From Maylandia zebra (Eukaryota > Chordata > Actinopteri > Cichliformes > Cichlidae), in assembly GCF_041146795.1 (NCBI RefSeq), contig NC_135178.1, positions 4,718,844 through 4,782,843 of the forward strand: a DNA stretch of 64,000 bases, given 5' to 3'. Below are positions 47,096 to 60,300 of the stretch, piece after piece. The translations under genes were made by a program, and so were the position numbers. The notes under the pieces are model-generated. The model did no database searches. It was not told the DNA's origin and was given only the letters and a program-made list of their open reading frames with translations. Positions within the stretch are counted from its first letter, which is position 1, and each line of letters opens with the position of its first letter.

Positions 47096-48763
47096 ATAGT
47101 AAATTGATTGGTGTTCCTGGAGAAATTCGAGGTAGTGCAGAACCACACAGGCTTTATGGGAAGTTGCCGTGGGCCGACCTCTTTCAGCCGACCATCAAAT
47201 TAGCCAGAGAAGGATTCCCTATTTCTCAACTCCAAGGTCAACACAACTCGGAGACTGTTAAAAATGACAGAACCCTGTTGCTTCGGTATGAAATACACCC
47301 ACAATGTGAGTTCAAAAATATGAGGATCAAATGATGATTGTTTTCTCTCACTATGTTTGTCTTTTAAGACGTTTTATTCATATATAACTGGGAACCTGCT
47401 TAAAAGCCATGATTTTGTCAAATTTGAGAAGCTGGATAAAAACTTTGGAGATGATTGCAGAGCAGGGGGCAGATGTGTTTTACATCAGAACAATAAAAAA
47501 GGATTTAATCACTGACATACAGCAAGCAGGTATTGTCAGACAGGTTTCATCCTGCTCTCTTTTCTGACCATTTTCTATGTCTGCCAAGCACAATGATCTA
47601 ACTACAAACAAACAAAGCAATTGGCTCTGTGAATATTTGCTATGATCCCTCACAGGCTACACTGTGAGTTGTCTGGATCAATTAAAAGTATTGATTATAA
47701 GATGCGTTGTGTTCAGTTTTGCTCAACAGATTCATTTGTTTCACTGTTTTTGCTCAGGAGGAAACTGGAGGACTCGGCCTCGTGTAAAGTTACAGTGACT
47801 GATGCGTGGAATATGTCTTTGGGAGAATACCAGATGTACTTCCCTCTTCCCCCTGCAGGAGGAGCCCTCCTCACCTTCATCCTCAACATCATGAAAGGTT
47901 CCAATAGACACTGACTGTTGAGCTGCTGCTCATGTACACGTTGAAATCACAAAATCACAAACTGACATTTTCTTGAAATCTTAATGTGTTGAGCTGAGCT
48001 GTTTAATTTAATAACTGATTTAGTTATGGCTTGAACAGTGGTGGAAGCAGTATTTAGATCTGACTGGAGTAAAAATAGCAACATTCCAGCACAAAACACT
48101 AAATATAGATAATATATTTAAGTGAAGCTCCTGGTTTCAAAAAATGATTATTATTATTATTACTAAATTGATGGTTATTTCAAACTAGAAAAAGGCATAA
48201 AATTTTAAACAAATAAGTATCAGAGGTTTTTGAACTCAAATCTCTTTAAGATTCAGCTTTAATTTGTTGTTTGTCTTTGTCTCTCATTATTTTCTCTAAT
48301 GCGTTTGTTTTTGCAATCACAGAGCTTTGCAGACAATATATGGAGCTTGATCAGCAATACTCATGATCTTCAGTATTACGGCATCACATCGTATTTGGAG
48401 AGCATGGGTACCACACATGTGTCTGTGCTGACCGAAGATGGATCCGCTGTGTCTGTCACCAGCAACATCAACCACATGTCAGTGTCTGGATGAATCTGTT
48501 TTACTGTTAGGAAGCAGCTATCAAAAATGTGTCTTCCTTTAAAACTGAAAGATTGAAAAGGTTTAAGAGATTATTTTTAGAAGCTGCTTTGTAAAATGTC
48601 TCTACTTGTATGTGTTGTAGATCATTTAGCATTTTGTACTTACAGATTTGGCTCCAGATTCCTCTCTCCAAGCACTGGAATCATCCTCAATGATGTGCTG
48701 TTTGACTTCTGCACAATATCTAATTTTGGTAAGGGATCAGCTGGATACATTTTACACTTATGA
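47096..48763 (+). pseudogene. GGT5-like pseudogene (exons 4-6, 8 and 9 only)
   Basis: Recognisable exons are 47096-47285 ([30 protein letters not shown]), about 47371-47529, about 47758-47898, about 48323-48480 and about 48648-48715. Relative to the intact copy downstream, exon 5 carries a one-base insertion near 47440. Exon 6 has lost seven bases near 47764 and then runs into a stop. Exon 7 is not found. Exon 8 has lost its first 24 bases, though it keeps the catalytic GTTHVSVL. Exon 9 is cut off about 50 bases before a LINE begins. Exons 1-3 and 10-12 are absent. It is the upstream member of a tandem duplication and cannot make an enzyme. Confidence 0.88.
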
Positions 48764-50194
48764 AATACAAGCATAGGGCAGAGCAATGTTCCTCACAGCA
48801 GTGGAGGAAAAAGAAATAATTGACACTGTACACATGTGCAAATATAAAACATCTACTGATTGTAATGATATTTACATGAAAATCGTCAAGAAGGTCATAG
48901 AAAGAATTGTAGGACCTCTAACATATATTTGCAACTTATCATTTGAGACGGGAAAAGTTCCAAACAAAATGAAAATAGCTAAAGTTGTGCTGTTGTATAA
49001 AACTGGGGACAGACACCATTTCACAAATTACAGGCCTGTTTCTTTACTTCCACAATTATCCCAAATCCTAGAAAACCTGTTTAATAAACGATTAGACAAA
49101 TTCTTAGATGAATATAAATTACTTTCTGACAGTCAATATGGATTCAGATCAAAAATATCAACATCTCTGGCATTAATCGAATCAATTGAGGAGATTACGA
49201 ATGCTATAGATCAGAAACAGTATGCAGCTGGAGTATTTCTGCATCTCAAGAAAGCATTCGACACAATCAATCATGTTAATTAATAAACTGGAACGGTACA
49301 GGATAAGGGGGGTTGTACTGCACTGGGTCAAAAAATATTTAAGTGACAGGAAACAATTTGTGAAGCTGGGTGTCCATTCCTCATCATGCTTGGACATTGC
49401 TTGTGGTGTTCCACAAGGCTCTGTACTGGGTCCAAAATTATTTATTATTTATATAAATGATATTTGTAAGGCATCTGATATATTAAAATTAGTATTATTT
49501 GCAGACAACACAAATATTTTTTTCTGGAGGGAATCTAAAGGAGCTGCTGGATAGAATTACTTCAGAAATGTGCAAAATTAAAAAATGGTTTAACAGGAAC
49601 AAACTATCGCTAAATCTAAGTAAAACTAAAATAGTCTTATTTGGGAATTCCCTTAGAAATGCACAAGTGCAGATTCATATAGATGGTGTGGAAATTGAAA
49701 GAGTACTTGAACATAAGTTTCTTGGTGTGATTTTAGATGATAAATTAAACTGGAAGTCTCATATAAATCATATACATAACAAAATTTCAAGAAGTGTTTC
49801 ATTTTTGAGTAAAGTAAAACTCATTCAAACTGTTTTCTAAAAGAGAACGGGGATACAATTTGAGGGGGGAATTGAATTTAAAACATCCTTGTGTCCGTAC
49901 AACATTAAAAAGTTTTTGCATCTCTGTGTGTGGAGTGAAGCTGTGGAACAGACTAAGTAAAGATATGAAGCAATGTCCGAGCATGGCGCAGTTTAAAAAG
50001 CGGTTTAAGGATATGGTTTTTGCAGGATACAGGGAGGAGGTAGAGATTTGATAGGGTGTCCTTGTCCAATATTTTCATGTGTGTGCGGGTGCACGGGTAT
50101 GCTGGTATGGGTATATATATCTGTAGGTTGTGTATCCTTTGAGGTCTTACTGGGGTTATTGAAAATGTGTATATGTGTATGTATGGATAGAGAG

Positions 50195-50278
<84 letters not shown>

Positions 50279-50535
50279 AAACACAAACACACATAACATA
50301 TAATATAATTGCAAGGAGGTATTTCTGTAGTCTATTGATTACTAGATAAGGGGTGGGATTAAATAAGCTTATGCTTCTTCCTGCTCCTTTTTGAACATGA
50401 CAGTTATTTGTAGATGTGGTTGCTCGTTTTCCTTTTGTTTTGCTTTGTTTGTTTGTCTCTTTTTAATTCTATGTGTTTGTACTTTTTCAACATGTTCAAA
50501 ATAAAGATTCAATCAATCAATCAATCAATCAATCA
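48764..50535 (+). mobile_element. Decayed non-LTR LINE (L2/CR1-like) replacing the pseudogene 3' end
   Basis: The + strand translation gives YRPVSLLPQLSQILE, DSQYGFRSKISTSLALIE, KKAFDTINH, GVPQGSVLGPKLFIIYINDI and FADNTNIF, then LNLSKTKIVLF and HKFLGVILD. Frameshifts occur near 49275 and 49525. The catalytic box is FADN instead of FADD, so the second aspartate is lost. The 3' region contains the (AT)n tract and ends with AATAAAGATT and a (CAAT)n tail near 50510-50535. The start of the element is missing. Confidence 0.85.
50197..50273. repeat. (AT)n microsatellite
   Basis: About 38 uninterrupted AT units in the LINE 3' region. It is self-complementary and cruciform-prone. Confidence 0.96.
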
Positions 50536-50704
50536 AACGTCGTAGCAGCTACCTCTGCTTACCACAAACACACTTCTCTGCTACGTTGTGCCTGTCAGTA
50601 CTCACACAGCGGATATATGTGCGCCATACGTGGTTCTGGGAAATCAGGCGGTTAACTGTCAGAGGAAGTGAATTACCGACGTTTATGCAGAGAAGAAAGC
50701 AGCG
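50536..50704 (+). promoter_or_regulatory. 5'UTR/proximal promoter of the intact GGT gene
   Basis: Only 169 bases separate the LINE tail from the GGT ATG. No TATA or other core element is certain. Any further promoter sequence must come from the LINE or from an upstream exon that I cannot identify. Confidence 0.35.
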
Positions 50705-51317
50705 ATGCCTGAATCAACCGAGCACGTTGAGGGAGGAAATATGTCTCCCATTTCCCCCCTCAACGAGGACACTGAGGACGAGGACGTTGGGGGGGCAAAT
50801 ATGACTCCTATGTGTCCCCCCAACGAGGACGTTAAGGACGAGGATGTTGAGAGCGCAAAAATGACTTGTACTTGCCCGCCCAAAGTTCACCCCCTATTAG
50901 TTGTAGGTGCAGTTTGTCTAATTGTAGGTGCTCTAGTAGTTGGTCTACCAGCTTTTATCCTTTATTTGAAGGGTAAAAGTGAGTGTGTCAAGGAACCCAG
51001 TGCTGATTGCCCTTTTTCAAAAGCTGCTGTGGCCGCAGACTCCGAGAAATGTTCACGGATTGGACGGTGAGTAACATTTTAAACTTCTGACACATTTTTG
51101 TTTTTCACATTACACATAATATTACGCACCAAATGCAAACTTTAGCGCTAAAAACATCTTTGAGAATTACGCATGTATAATATTTATAAAATGTTTACAG
51201 TTACACAACAAAATATACCTTAAAATATGCTAAGCAAAAATTTTAAAAAAGCATCAAGGTAACAGTTTGACTGTTTAATTTTTCAACCTTTCCAGACGGT
51301 TTTCTTTGTACCCACTG

Positions 51318-51389
<72 letters not shown>

Positions 51390-54300
51390 TCAGATCCCAT
51401 CATTAACTTCAAAGACCCGGATCTAAGACCTGTTTTGTTCCCAACTGAAAAATCAGTATTGTTACTGACATCGTCTGTACTGACAACATAGAGGCATATA
51501 GGGAATAATATCAGTACAATATCAGGGTAAAGCGTGTAGACATGCTGGTCCAACATGTGGATATCACACTTTGCCTCTCCTAATTTAAACGCATACTTGT
51601 GTTGCAGTAAGCTGCAGTACCAACAGTGATATTTTATTTCAAGCCAACATGAAAAGAAATTTTTAAAGATTTTTTTGCTGCAGATTGTGAAGAACAATGC
51701 ATACTATTCAGTCAGTTAAACACTGGAATGTATCTGGAGTGTATCTTATTCGAATGATTAGTGGCATATGGGGTGGCTGTAGCTTAGGTAGTAGAGCGGG
51801 TCACCTCTTAACCGGTTGTTGGTTCGATCCCAGTCTGCATGCCAAATATCCTTGGGCGAGATACTAACCCCAGGTTGCTCTCCCATGCATCCATTGGAGT
51901 GTGAATGGTTTGGATGGTAGTTAGGTAGCACTGAAAACCTGGGTGAATGAACAAGTTGTATAAAGCCCTTTGCTAGTAGAAAAGCCATTTACTATATTAC
52001 GAAAACATTTACATGTAAATGCATATCAGCTAACTAGCATAACCCTTGGTATCAACTTGTTTAGGTCACAATTCTAGTATCAAGTCTTCCCAGTCACCTA
52101 AAGAATATCAGCTTACATTCACCATTTTTCTGATTCTGTCATTTCTTTTTTTAATTACTCAGCTTTTTCTCGTGTAGCGTTCAATTCAGTTAATTTAAAC
52201 CTTGTAATCTTCAGTCTTATTTAAGCTTTTTTGCTACAACTTTTAATATTTTTCTCAGTTTTTTTGTTTGAAACAGTATGTAATAATTTACTTCCACTTT
52301 TTTTTTTTATCTGCAAACACAATGCTACTGTCTTTTCTGCATTTTCTGCATACAAATTTTAACTTTCTCACTAATGTATAAGTCTTTGGATCAAAATAAA
52401 GTTGGTCCTCCTTATTCACCTAAATTCAGTGCAGGTTCAGTGCAATTACCAAAACCTAACACAGGATTAAATCCTTTCACTTTTAAACTGCTGTTTAAAT
52501 TGCGTTTCTACTGAAACTGAGCGCTCAAAGTGCTTAGTTCCATCAGAGAGCTTTGTGGTCAGCTTCATCTGTCCAGCATCAAACCCTATGGAAAAAATCT
52601 TGTGTGTGATATTTGACATATTTAACTTGGTGGTTAAATACTGAAATGAGGACTCTTCTTTCTGTGATAGATGGTTAAATTGGAATTCATGCTCTTATTT
52701 CCTCCCACTTGGACGATTGCAACTGACTTTACACTGGTCTCAGTCAGTCCTCTCTGCCCTGTCTCCAGCTTGTCCACAGTCCTGATGCTAGGCTCCTCAC
52801 AGACACCCGAAAAAGTGGATTTAGGATTTATACAATTTAAGACCCACCTGTTTGTCTGGAAATGATCACGTTAATTAAAAAAAAACAACTTTTTGTTTAT
52901 CGAGTGTTTTTTTTCTTCCATTTTTATAGACAATAACATTTGAACATAAACAACAAAAGGAGGACCAACCAAACAAAAATAAATAAATCAGGGAGATTAG
53001 GCCATTTAGGTATAAGTTTGACATACACAAGGTTACAAGTTGAAAATTATGTACAACCTGGATACATATTATTACCAGAGATAATATAAAGGAATACCAC
53101 AAGACTAGAGAGTAATTTCTCAGAAAGAAAATGTTTCCATTTCTTCAAGTATTGCTCACATTTTTCTGAGGACAGTCTCAAGGAGAAGGTTAGTCGCTCC
53201 ATAACGTGAATTTCTTGTAGTATTTCTGTCCAGTCCGAAACAGTTGGAGGTTCCTTTTTCAACCACTTGTGTGTTATAGCTTTTTGGCTGACCACCTGAA
53301 ATACCTGTAGCAGGTATCTGTCTTGTTTCTTCAGTCCAATTGGGATGTTGGCTAAGTAAAAGACACTGAAACTCCTCTCAAGATGTAACCCAGTTATCTG
53401 CTTGGTTCTTTAGACCACTTCTGTCCAGTAGGGGGCGATTTTAGGACATTCTCCAAAAATATGGAAGTGGCCTACTGAAGTTTATGGAGTTCTTTAATCT
53501 TAGGGGCGATTAAAAAAACCTCAGAGTTTTGTTTCCAGGTGAACTCTCTCCATGGATCGGAGCTTGAAGTAGTGGCTGTGGTTTTACATATTTTAGACCA
53601 ATCTTCTTCAGATGGATTTATTCCAGCCTCTTTCTCCCATCTGAGTTTAATGTAGGTGGTAGACAGTTTCCTTTCTGTCTGTAGTATTGAGTAGGTCATA
53701 GAGATTTGTTTTGTCAGTTTCCCTTTACATGCATTTATAAATATTTGCACTAATGGCTATTTCTCCTTGGACACAATATCTGTATTAAAATTATGTCTTA
53801 ATTGGAGATATCTAAAGAAGGTTGTAACTGTCTGACATTTGTTGAACGGTATCAACACCTTATTGAGATGATATTTTTCAGTATGCGGTAATACCAAAGT
53901 TTCACCAATATTTAAACCTACTATCAGTTTTTGCGGGGGTGAATTTTGTGTCATATGCTGGCCAGTGTAGTATTCTTGCATCACTTTCTTTTTTTTCTGC
54001 TCTTGACGAAGGCGGTCGCACTTTTCTCCTCTCCTCCTCTCCCTTAGCTTCCCTGCTTAGCCTCTTATGTCCTTGTCTAGTCTCGTGTATTACTTTTCCC
54101 TGGAACACTCTCTCACAGTCTGTTCTCTAAAACCTAAAAGAGGAATTATGGATTTGATCAACTGGTCCCTAAATGCAATTGACACCCCTTTCTCAACAAG
54201 ATGTTTGGGCTCGGGTGAGCCTGAGTGCTGAAGATATCTACCTATTCGGAACCATGGTAACAGGGTTCTGGCTGATCGGAGCTGGCTTGGCCCTGACTTA

Positions 54301-57300
54301 TCGAAGGATTAAGAAAGCGGAACGGGCTGTTCAAACCCCCACAAGGCTGCCCGCTGGGATTGGAACGATGGGAGAGGCGTGAGTTTCTCAAAATGGGCTC
54401 ATTGAGTCAGCACGGATAAGATCTTGGAGAGGCTACGGCTGCTGTGAATACTCAGAATAAGATCTCTGACTGCAGACTGGATACATCTCGGAAGGGCTAG
54501 CTCGGAATAACATCTCTGGGCGCAAATTGGATGACATCTCGGGGAGGCTCACTGCCGTGAGTTCTCAGAATCGGCTCCTTGAGCACAAGAAATGGCAACA
54601 TCACAGAACGCAAGTATGGTGAAGCTCGCGGCTCTCCAACGGGAGATTGAGAGACCAGTGTTGGACTGTAGAACTGCTTTGAAATTCATGTGAGCTGTTC
54701 GCACTAAAGTAAAAACCACCATCACTTCACGCGGATACCCCTTTGGCCCCAGCTGCAGTGGTCTCAAGGCTGGAGCTGAACAACACCCTGATAACGACTG
54801 TTGAGTCTGTTCTTTCCCATTCCATGCAAGGCCACCTGGGTTGGCTGGAAGACTGTTTACTTAGCTTGGCAGGGCGAAGGACACTGTCTCAGCTGAACTC
54901 TGGACACGCACACACATACATATACACTGATATGCACACACTCATCCCCCCTCCCTTTCCAAACGCCTTCGATGCTTATTCCCTTCCGATGCTGACGGGG
55001 ATCAAGGAGACCAACGCACAGGCTGCAGGCCCGGATGTACTGTCTAATTCGGCTGTCTCTCACCCTTTACCCACTCCTGTTGCTTGTCATGTGTTTCTTT
55101 GGCGTATTAAGGGTTGTTTCATGATCTTTGTGCAGAGGTGTTTTTTTTCTGTTCTCAAACTGATCTCCCTGTTGGAGCTCAGTCTGGGGGGAGTTATTTT
55201 TTTTCTCCTTATCTTTCCTCATGTGGTGCATTTTCCATTGTTATACCTCTCTGACCTGTCTTTCCCATTTGATGTTTTGTGTAATGTATGTATGGTCGGA
55301 GGGTAAGATGACGCTGCCATTGCGTGCAATAGGTTGGTTAATTAGGTTAATTTGATTGTGGGACGTGATTGAGATTAAAATTCAGTGAACTGTGCGTCCC
55401 TAGCACATGCATCAACGAAGACAACACATCGTCGTGTTATTCAGTCATGGCAATTTAATTGCGGGACATTATAATTTTAATAAAGATTAAAATTTAATTG
55501 TGCACACATGATAACAATAACACTAAAGTGATAACGATGAACTCTTTCAGGGACATTCTTCGGAAAGGCGGCTCTGCAGTAGATGCTGCCATTGCTGCGC
55601 TGCTGTGCACCTCCATCATCAACCCACAGTGCGCAGGGATCGGAGGCGGGGTCATATTCACTGTGATGGACAGCTCTGGTAACAAAACACCCTCGCTCCT
55701 CTTAGCTCAGCCCTGCTGGGGAATAACATAATAATATGTCATCTTTTCAAAGGTAAAGTGAAAATCATCAACTCCAGAGAGACTGTCCCCAGAAATGTGA
55801 ACCCTGACCTGCTTAAGTTGTGTCGTAAAACCACAGAGCAGACCACGGAGTGGCTACAAGGTGGGCTGTTTTTCTGCCATAATGCTAATATTTATAATGT
55901 TTTAGTCTAATCTGCTCTTGGACTCACCTTTATGCCACAGTTAATTTATTCTGTACAGGTGGCTGCTAATGCACACTGAGTCATTCCTCTTTCCTCAAGA
56001 AAGCAAAACAGAAATGATAAAAAAGAGAGCAAACCACTACAGAGGGTTTGGCCGTTGGCATTTATTAAAGACAGCGAGTCAGTTTCCTATATGACATCTG
56101 TCAGAGTAATCGAACATAAACACAATGAAACACATGCTAATTAGATTCAGAAAAAGCCAGAGAGATTGGAGTAGTTAGATCTTTCTCCAAACAGGTCTTA
56201 ACAGGTCTTTCTCCAAATCATGCACAAGATGTAACACAAAAATGTTAAAGCTGTAGTCAGTTATCTGTAGAGGTTTTTTTTTTTTTAATTCAGCACTTTA
56301 GTCTGCAAGACAAACTCAAGATATGAAGGATCATACCTTTGTTTTATCACCTGAGAGGGTTCTTGTCATCAAAGAAGCGAAGGAAAGAGACAGCATGACA
56401 GGTATCTCGTTAAAATGTCATCCTCCTCCTCACCTCAAACCTCATCTACTGAACAAAAGTCAGGACTCTAACACACTAAGGAGTGCATAAGCATTATTAT
56501 TTAATTACTGTAAACAGACTGGACAATCAGCGCTTCCAACTCCAGGCAGTCAACAAACCAGCTAAAGTACAACAGCTGGTGATAAGCTAACATTAAAGCT
56601 TTCTTGCCAGAATGCTGTCCCATCTTTCCCATTTTCTGGTCTTCAATTAATGTTAATTCCTCCCCAGGACAAATCTTAACTCTCCTCACAAGTCCATCTT
56701 TATCAGTCATTGTTTCTAATTTGGCTAATCTCCACTCATTCTGTGGCAGATTATCTGTCTGTGGAGGTGAAGCTGGAAATGTTGTGAGATGCTAAAGTGG
56801 GGCCAGAGACACAGGCTGCTGTGGATGCACATGTCCCTGTCCCATATGTTCCTGTCAGCAGAGTACAAATGACCTTCATGCATTACTCCCTGATTGTCTA
56901 TAGTGTGTTGACTTTGAAGGGAAGCTGTGGATCCATATGTAGAATCAGCATAGTCTCTGTTAAGAAGCGTCTTTTGACAGGATTTGAGTATGGGATGGAC
57001 AGCAATAAGAACTGGGAGTAGTTATTGGAGCAGTTCACTTGTGTCAGACATAAAAAAAATTAAGAAAATAGAAATTAGAATATGTGTGAGAAAGATGAAT
57101 CAAGAAAAAAAAAGGGGGCTACAGACACCATTTATTTATGGGGCCCAGAGTTCTGTGCTACACTCCTGCACACAGGCTGCATAAACAGTAAGAAAAGTAA
57201 ATATAAGATATGCTAAATGCTTCTTCGAGCCAGAAATAGTGTAAATATAGTGAAATAAACTAAAAGTAAGTGTAGGATGCAAAATGTTATTTATATGTAT

Positions 57301-60300
57301 GTTAGTTAGTTTATATGTTAGTTATTTACACCAAATTATAACAGACATCATCTCAGATCATTAAAGGTCAGGACCTTACAGTTTACTTAAAACACGAGCA
57401 AATGTATGTGGGACTTTCCAGCACTGACTATCCATTATCTATCTAACCAGATAGCAGATGGATTGGGGTTCCTGGGGAAATTCGAGGTTATGAAGCGGCA
57501 CACCGGCTTTATGGGAAGTTGCCGTGGGCCGACCTCTTTCAGCCGACCATCAAATTAGCCAGAGAAGGATTCCCTATTCCTTACTACCAAGGTCAACACA
57601 TCCCACGCATTAATAATACGTCAATACGGTATGAAAAACACCCACAATGTGATTTCAAAAATACAAAGAGCAAACAATGAATGGTTCAGCTTTATTTCAC
57701 TGTCTTTGTCTTTCAGGAAGTTATATTTAGATAAAAATGGGAACCTGCTTAAGACCGGTGATACTGTGAAATTTGAGAAACTGGCTGACACTTTGGAGAC
57801 GATCGCAAACGAGGGACCAGATGTGTTTTACAACGGAACAATAGCAAAGAATTTAATCAGTGACATTCAGGATGCAGGTATTATCAGACGGGTTTCATCC
57901 TGCTCTCTTTCTGACCGTTTTCTATGTCTGCCAGGCACAATGATCTAATTACAAATTAGAAAATTAATTGGCTCTATAAAAATCTGTCATCTCTCAAAGG
58001 CCACACTGTGATCTGTCTGGATCCATTCAAAGTCTTGATTATGAAATGCATTGTGTTCATTTTTGCTCAACAAAATCATTTGTTTCACTGGTTTTGCTCA
58101 GGAGGAACACTCACACTGGAGGACTTGGCATTGTATCAAGCTAATGTGACTGATGCTTGGAATATTTCTTTGGAAGAGTACCGGATGTACTTCCCTCCGC
58201 CCCCTGCAGGGGGAGCCATACTCAGCCTCATCCTCAACATCATGAAAGGTTCCTGATTGTTGCTTCTAGCATGTAGAGTGTTTAATAAGGATCATTTTCT
58301 TATATGAAACAATCTTTACAAATGTGATACACTAAGAAATGATGTTTTAAATGAAATAAATAACAATTATTTATATTTTCAGGATACAAAATGAATTCAG
58401 AACCTAAGACGACTGATGAAAAGATTTTGTTTTATCACCGTTATATTGAAGCTTTAAAATTTGCCAATGGATTAAAGAAACATATCAGAGATCCAAACTT
58501 CAGCTCAGATAAAGTAAGTATCTCAAAATCCTACAGATTTGCACCTGCTTTATTGCATATAGTATGATTATATTTAAGTGACTAAATGGGTAAAAGGAGC
58601 AATACCACATCAGCCTCTGCTCTGCCTGAACCCACTGCTCCACCCCCGCCTGCAGCTCATCCACAAACCACATCCCACCACAGTCGGTTTATGCACACTG
58701 ATAATGAGTTGTGGTCTGAAGTGTTGTTTTTTTATTTTTGTTTTGTTTTTTGTAATATCTCTGAGCATTGCACAGTCGGACTTTGGGTTAATTTGCTGCG
58801 GTGAGATTGTGACTTTGTGTTAATGATCAGTTTATCAAGGGCATTTGCATATCACTACCGGTACTTACCCTCTTCTATAAGCTCTTATAGAAGCACTGAG
58901 GATGTACTTATTATTTTAAGATAAGATAAGATAAGATAAGATAACTCTTTATTGTCATTGCACAGTCATACATAGTACAGTAGTACAATGAAATTGGAAA
59001 AACTGTCCTACGTCGGCACTACATATAACACAACACGACACGATATGACACATCACAACGTAACAAACAACACAACACAGTATATTAACTTAGTATAAAA
59101 AAGAAGAATAAGTGTATGTGTATTGCACACTGTTATTATTGCACATTAATTATTATTGCACCTTGTTATAAATATAAATATTATTGTTATCGTTTTAAAC
59201 ATTGTTACCTCCCCCTAAAAAGTCCAGGGAGGTATCCAGTCAGGTCAGCTATTTACATTGATCAGGGCTATTGCCCTGTTGTAAAAGCTGTCCTTGAGTC
59301 TATTTGTTCGGGACCTCAGCAGCCTGAACCTCCTGCCAGACGGCAGCAGCTTAAACACCCGGTGTCCTGGGTGTGTGCAGTCCCGTAGGATGCTGCGTGC
59401 CCTCTTGAGACAGCGAGTGCTGTACAGGTCCTTCAGGGAGGGAAGAGGATGTCCAATGATTTTTTGGGCCATGTTGATGACCCTCTGGAGTGCCTTTCTG
59501 TGTGCTGTGGTGCAGCTGGAGAACCACACACCGATGCAATATGTCAGCACACTTTCAATGGAGCAGCGGTAGAAGACGGTCAGCAGCTCCTTCTTCAGGT
59601 CCATTTTTCTGAGGATTCTCAGAAAGTGGAGACTCTGTTGGGCCTTCTTTAAGACCGCAGAGGTGTTAGAGCTCCATTGGAGGTCTGTGTCTATGTGCAC
59701 ACCCAGAAACTTGAAACTGGAGACCCTTTCCACGCACTCCCCGTTGATGCTGACAGGCTGCAGCTCGGACTTCCTCCTTCTGAAGTCAACTACCAGTTCT
59801 TTTGTTTTGGTGGTATTGAGGTCCAGGTTGTTGTCTGCACACCAATCTGACAGCCTCTGAACTTCAGCTCTGTATGCAGTCTCATCTCCCCCTGAGATGA
59901 GCCCCACCACAGTGGTATCATCTGCAAACTTGATGACTGTGTTGTCTGGGTGGGAACTAACACAGTCATGTGTGTACAGAGTGTACAGTAGGGGACTCAG
60001 TACACAGCCTTGTGGAGAGCCGGTGTTGAGGCTGAGGGCTGAGGAAAGATGAGGCCCCACTCTAACTCTCTGTACACGGTCTGAGAGGAAGTCTCTGATC
60101 CAGCGGCAGGTGGTGGAAGGAAGTCCAATTTCCAGCAGTTTATCTATTAGTCTGTCCGGGAGTATCGTATTGAAAGCAGAGCTAAAGTCAACAAAGAGCA
60201 GCCTGGCGTAACGGCCCTGCACTTCCAGGTGAGAGATGGTGGTGTGGAGCGTTGTAGCAATGGCATCTTCAGTTGATCTGTTAGCTCTGTATGCAAACTG

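Larger units (their letters stand above)
51067..55550 (+). other. GGT intron 1, built largely from mobile elements
   Basis: This 4.5 kb intron holds a (GT)n tract, a SINE, an L2 scrap, an L1-like LINE fragment and an unclassified element. Unique sequence is left mainly at 51067-51310 and about 51990-52650. Confidence 0.8.

Noticed and set aside
47096-48763. Upstream GGT copy as a second functional gene
   Set aside because: It has two frame-breaking indels, missing exons and no 3' end, so it is listed as a pseudogene.
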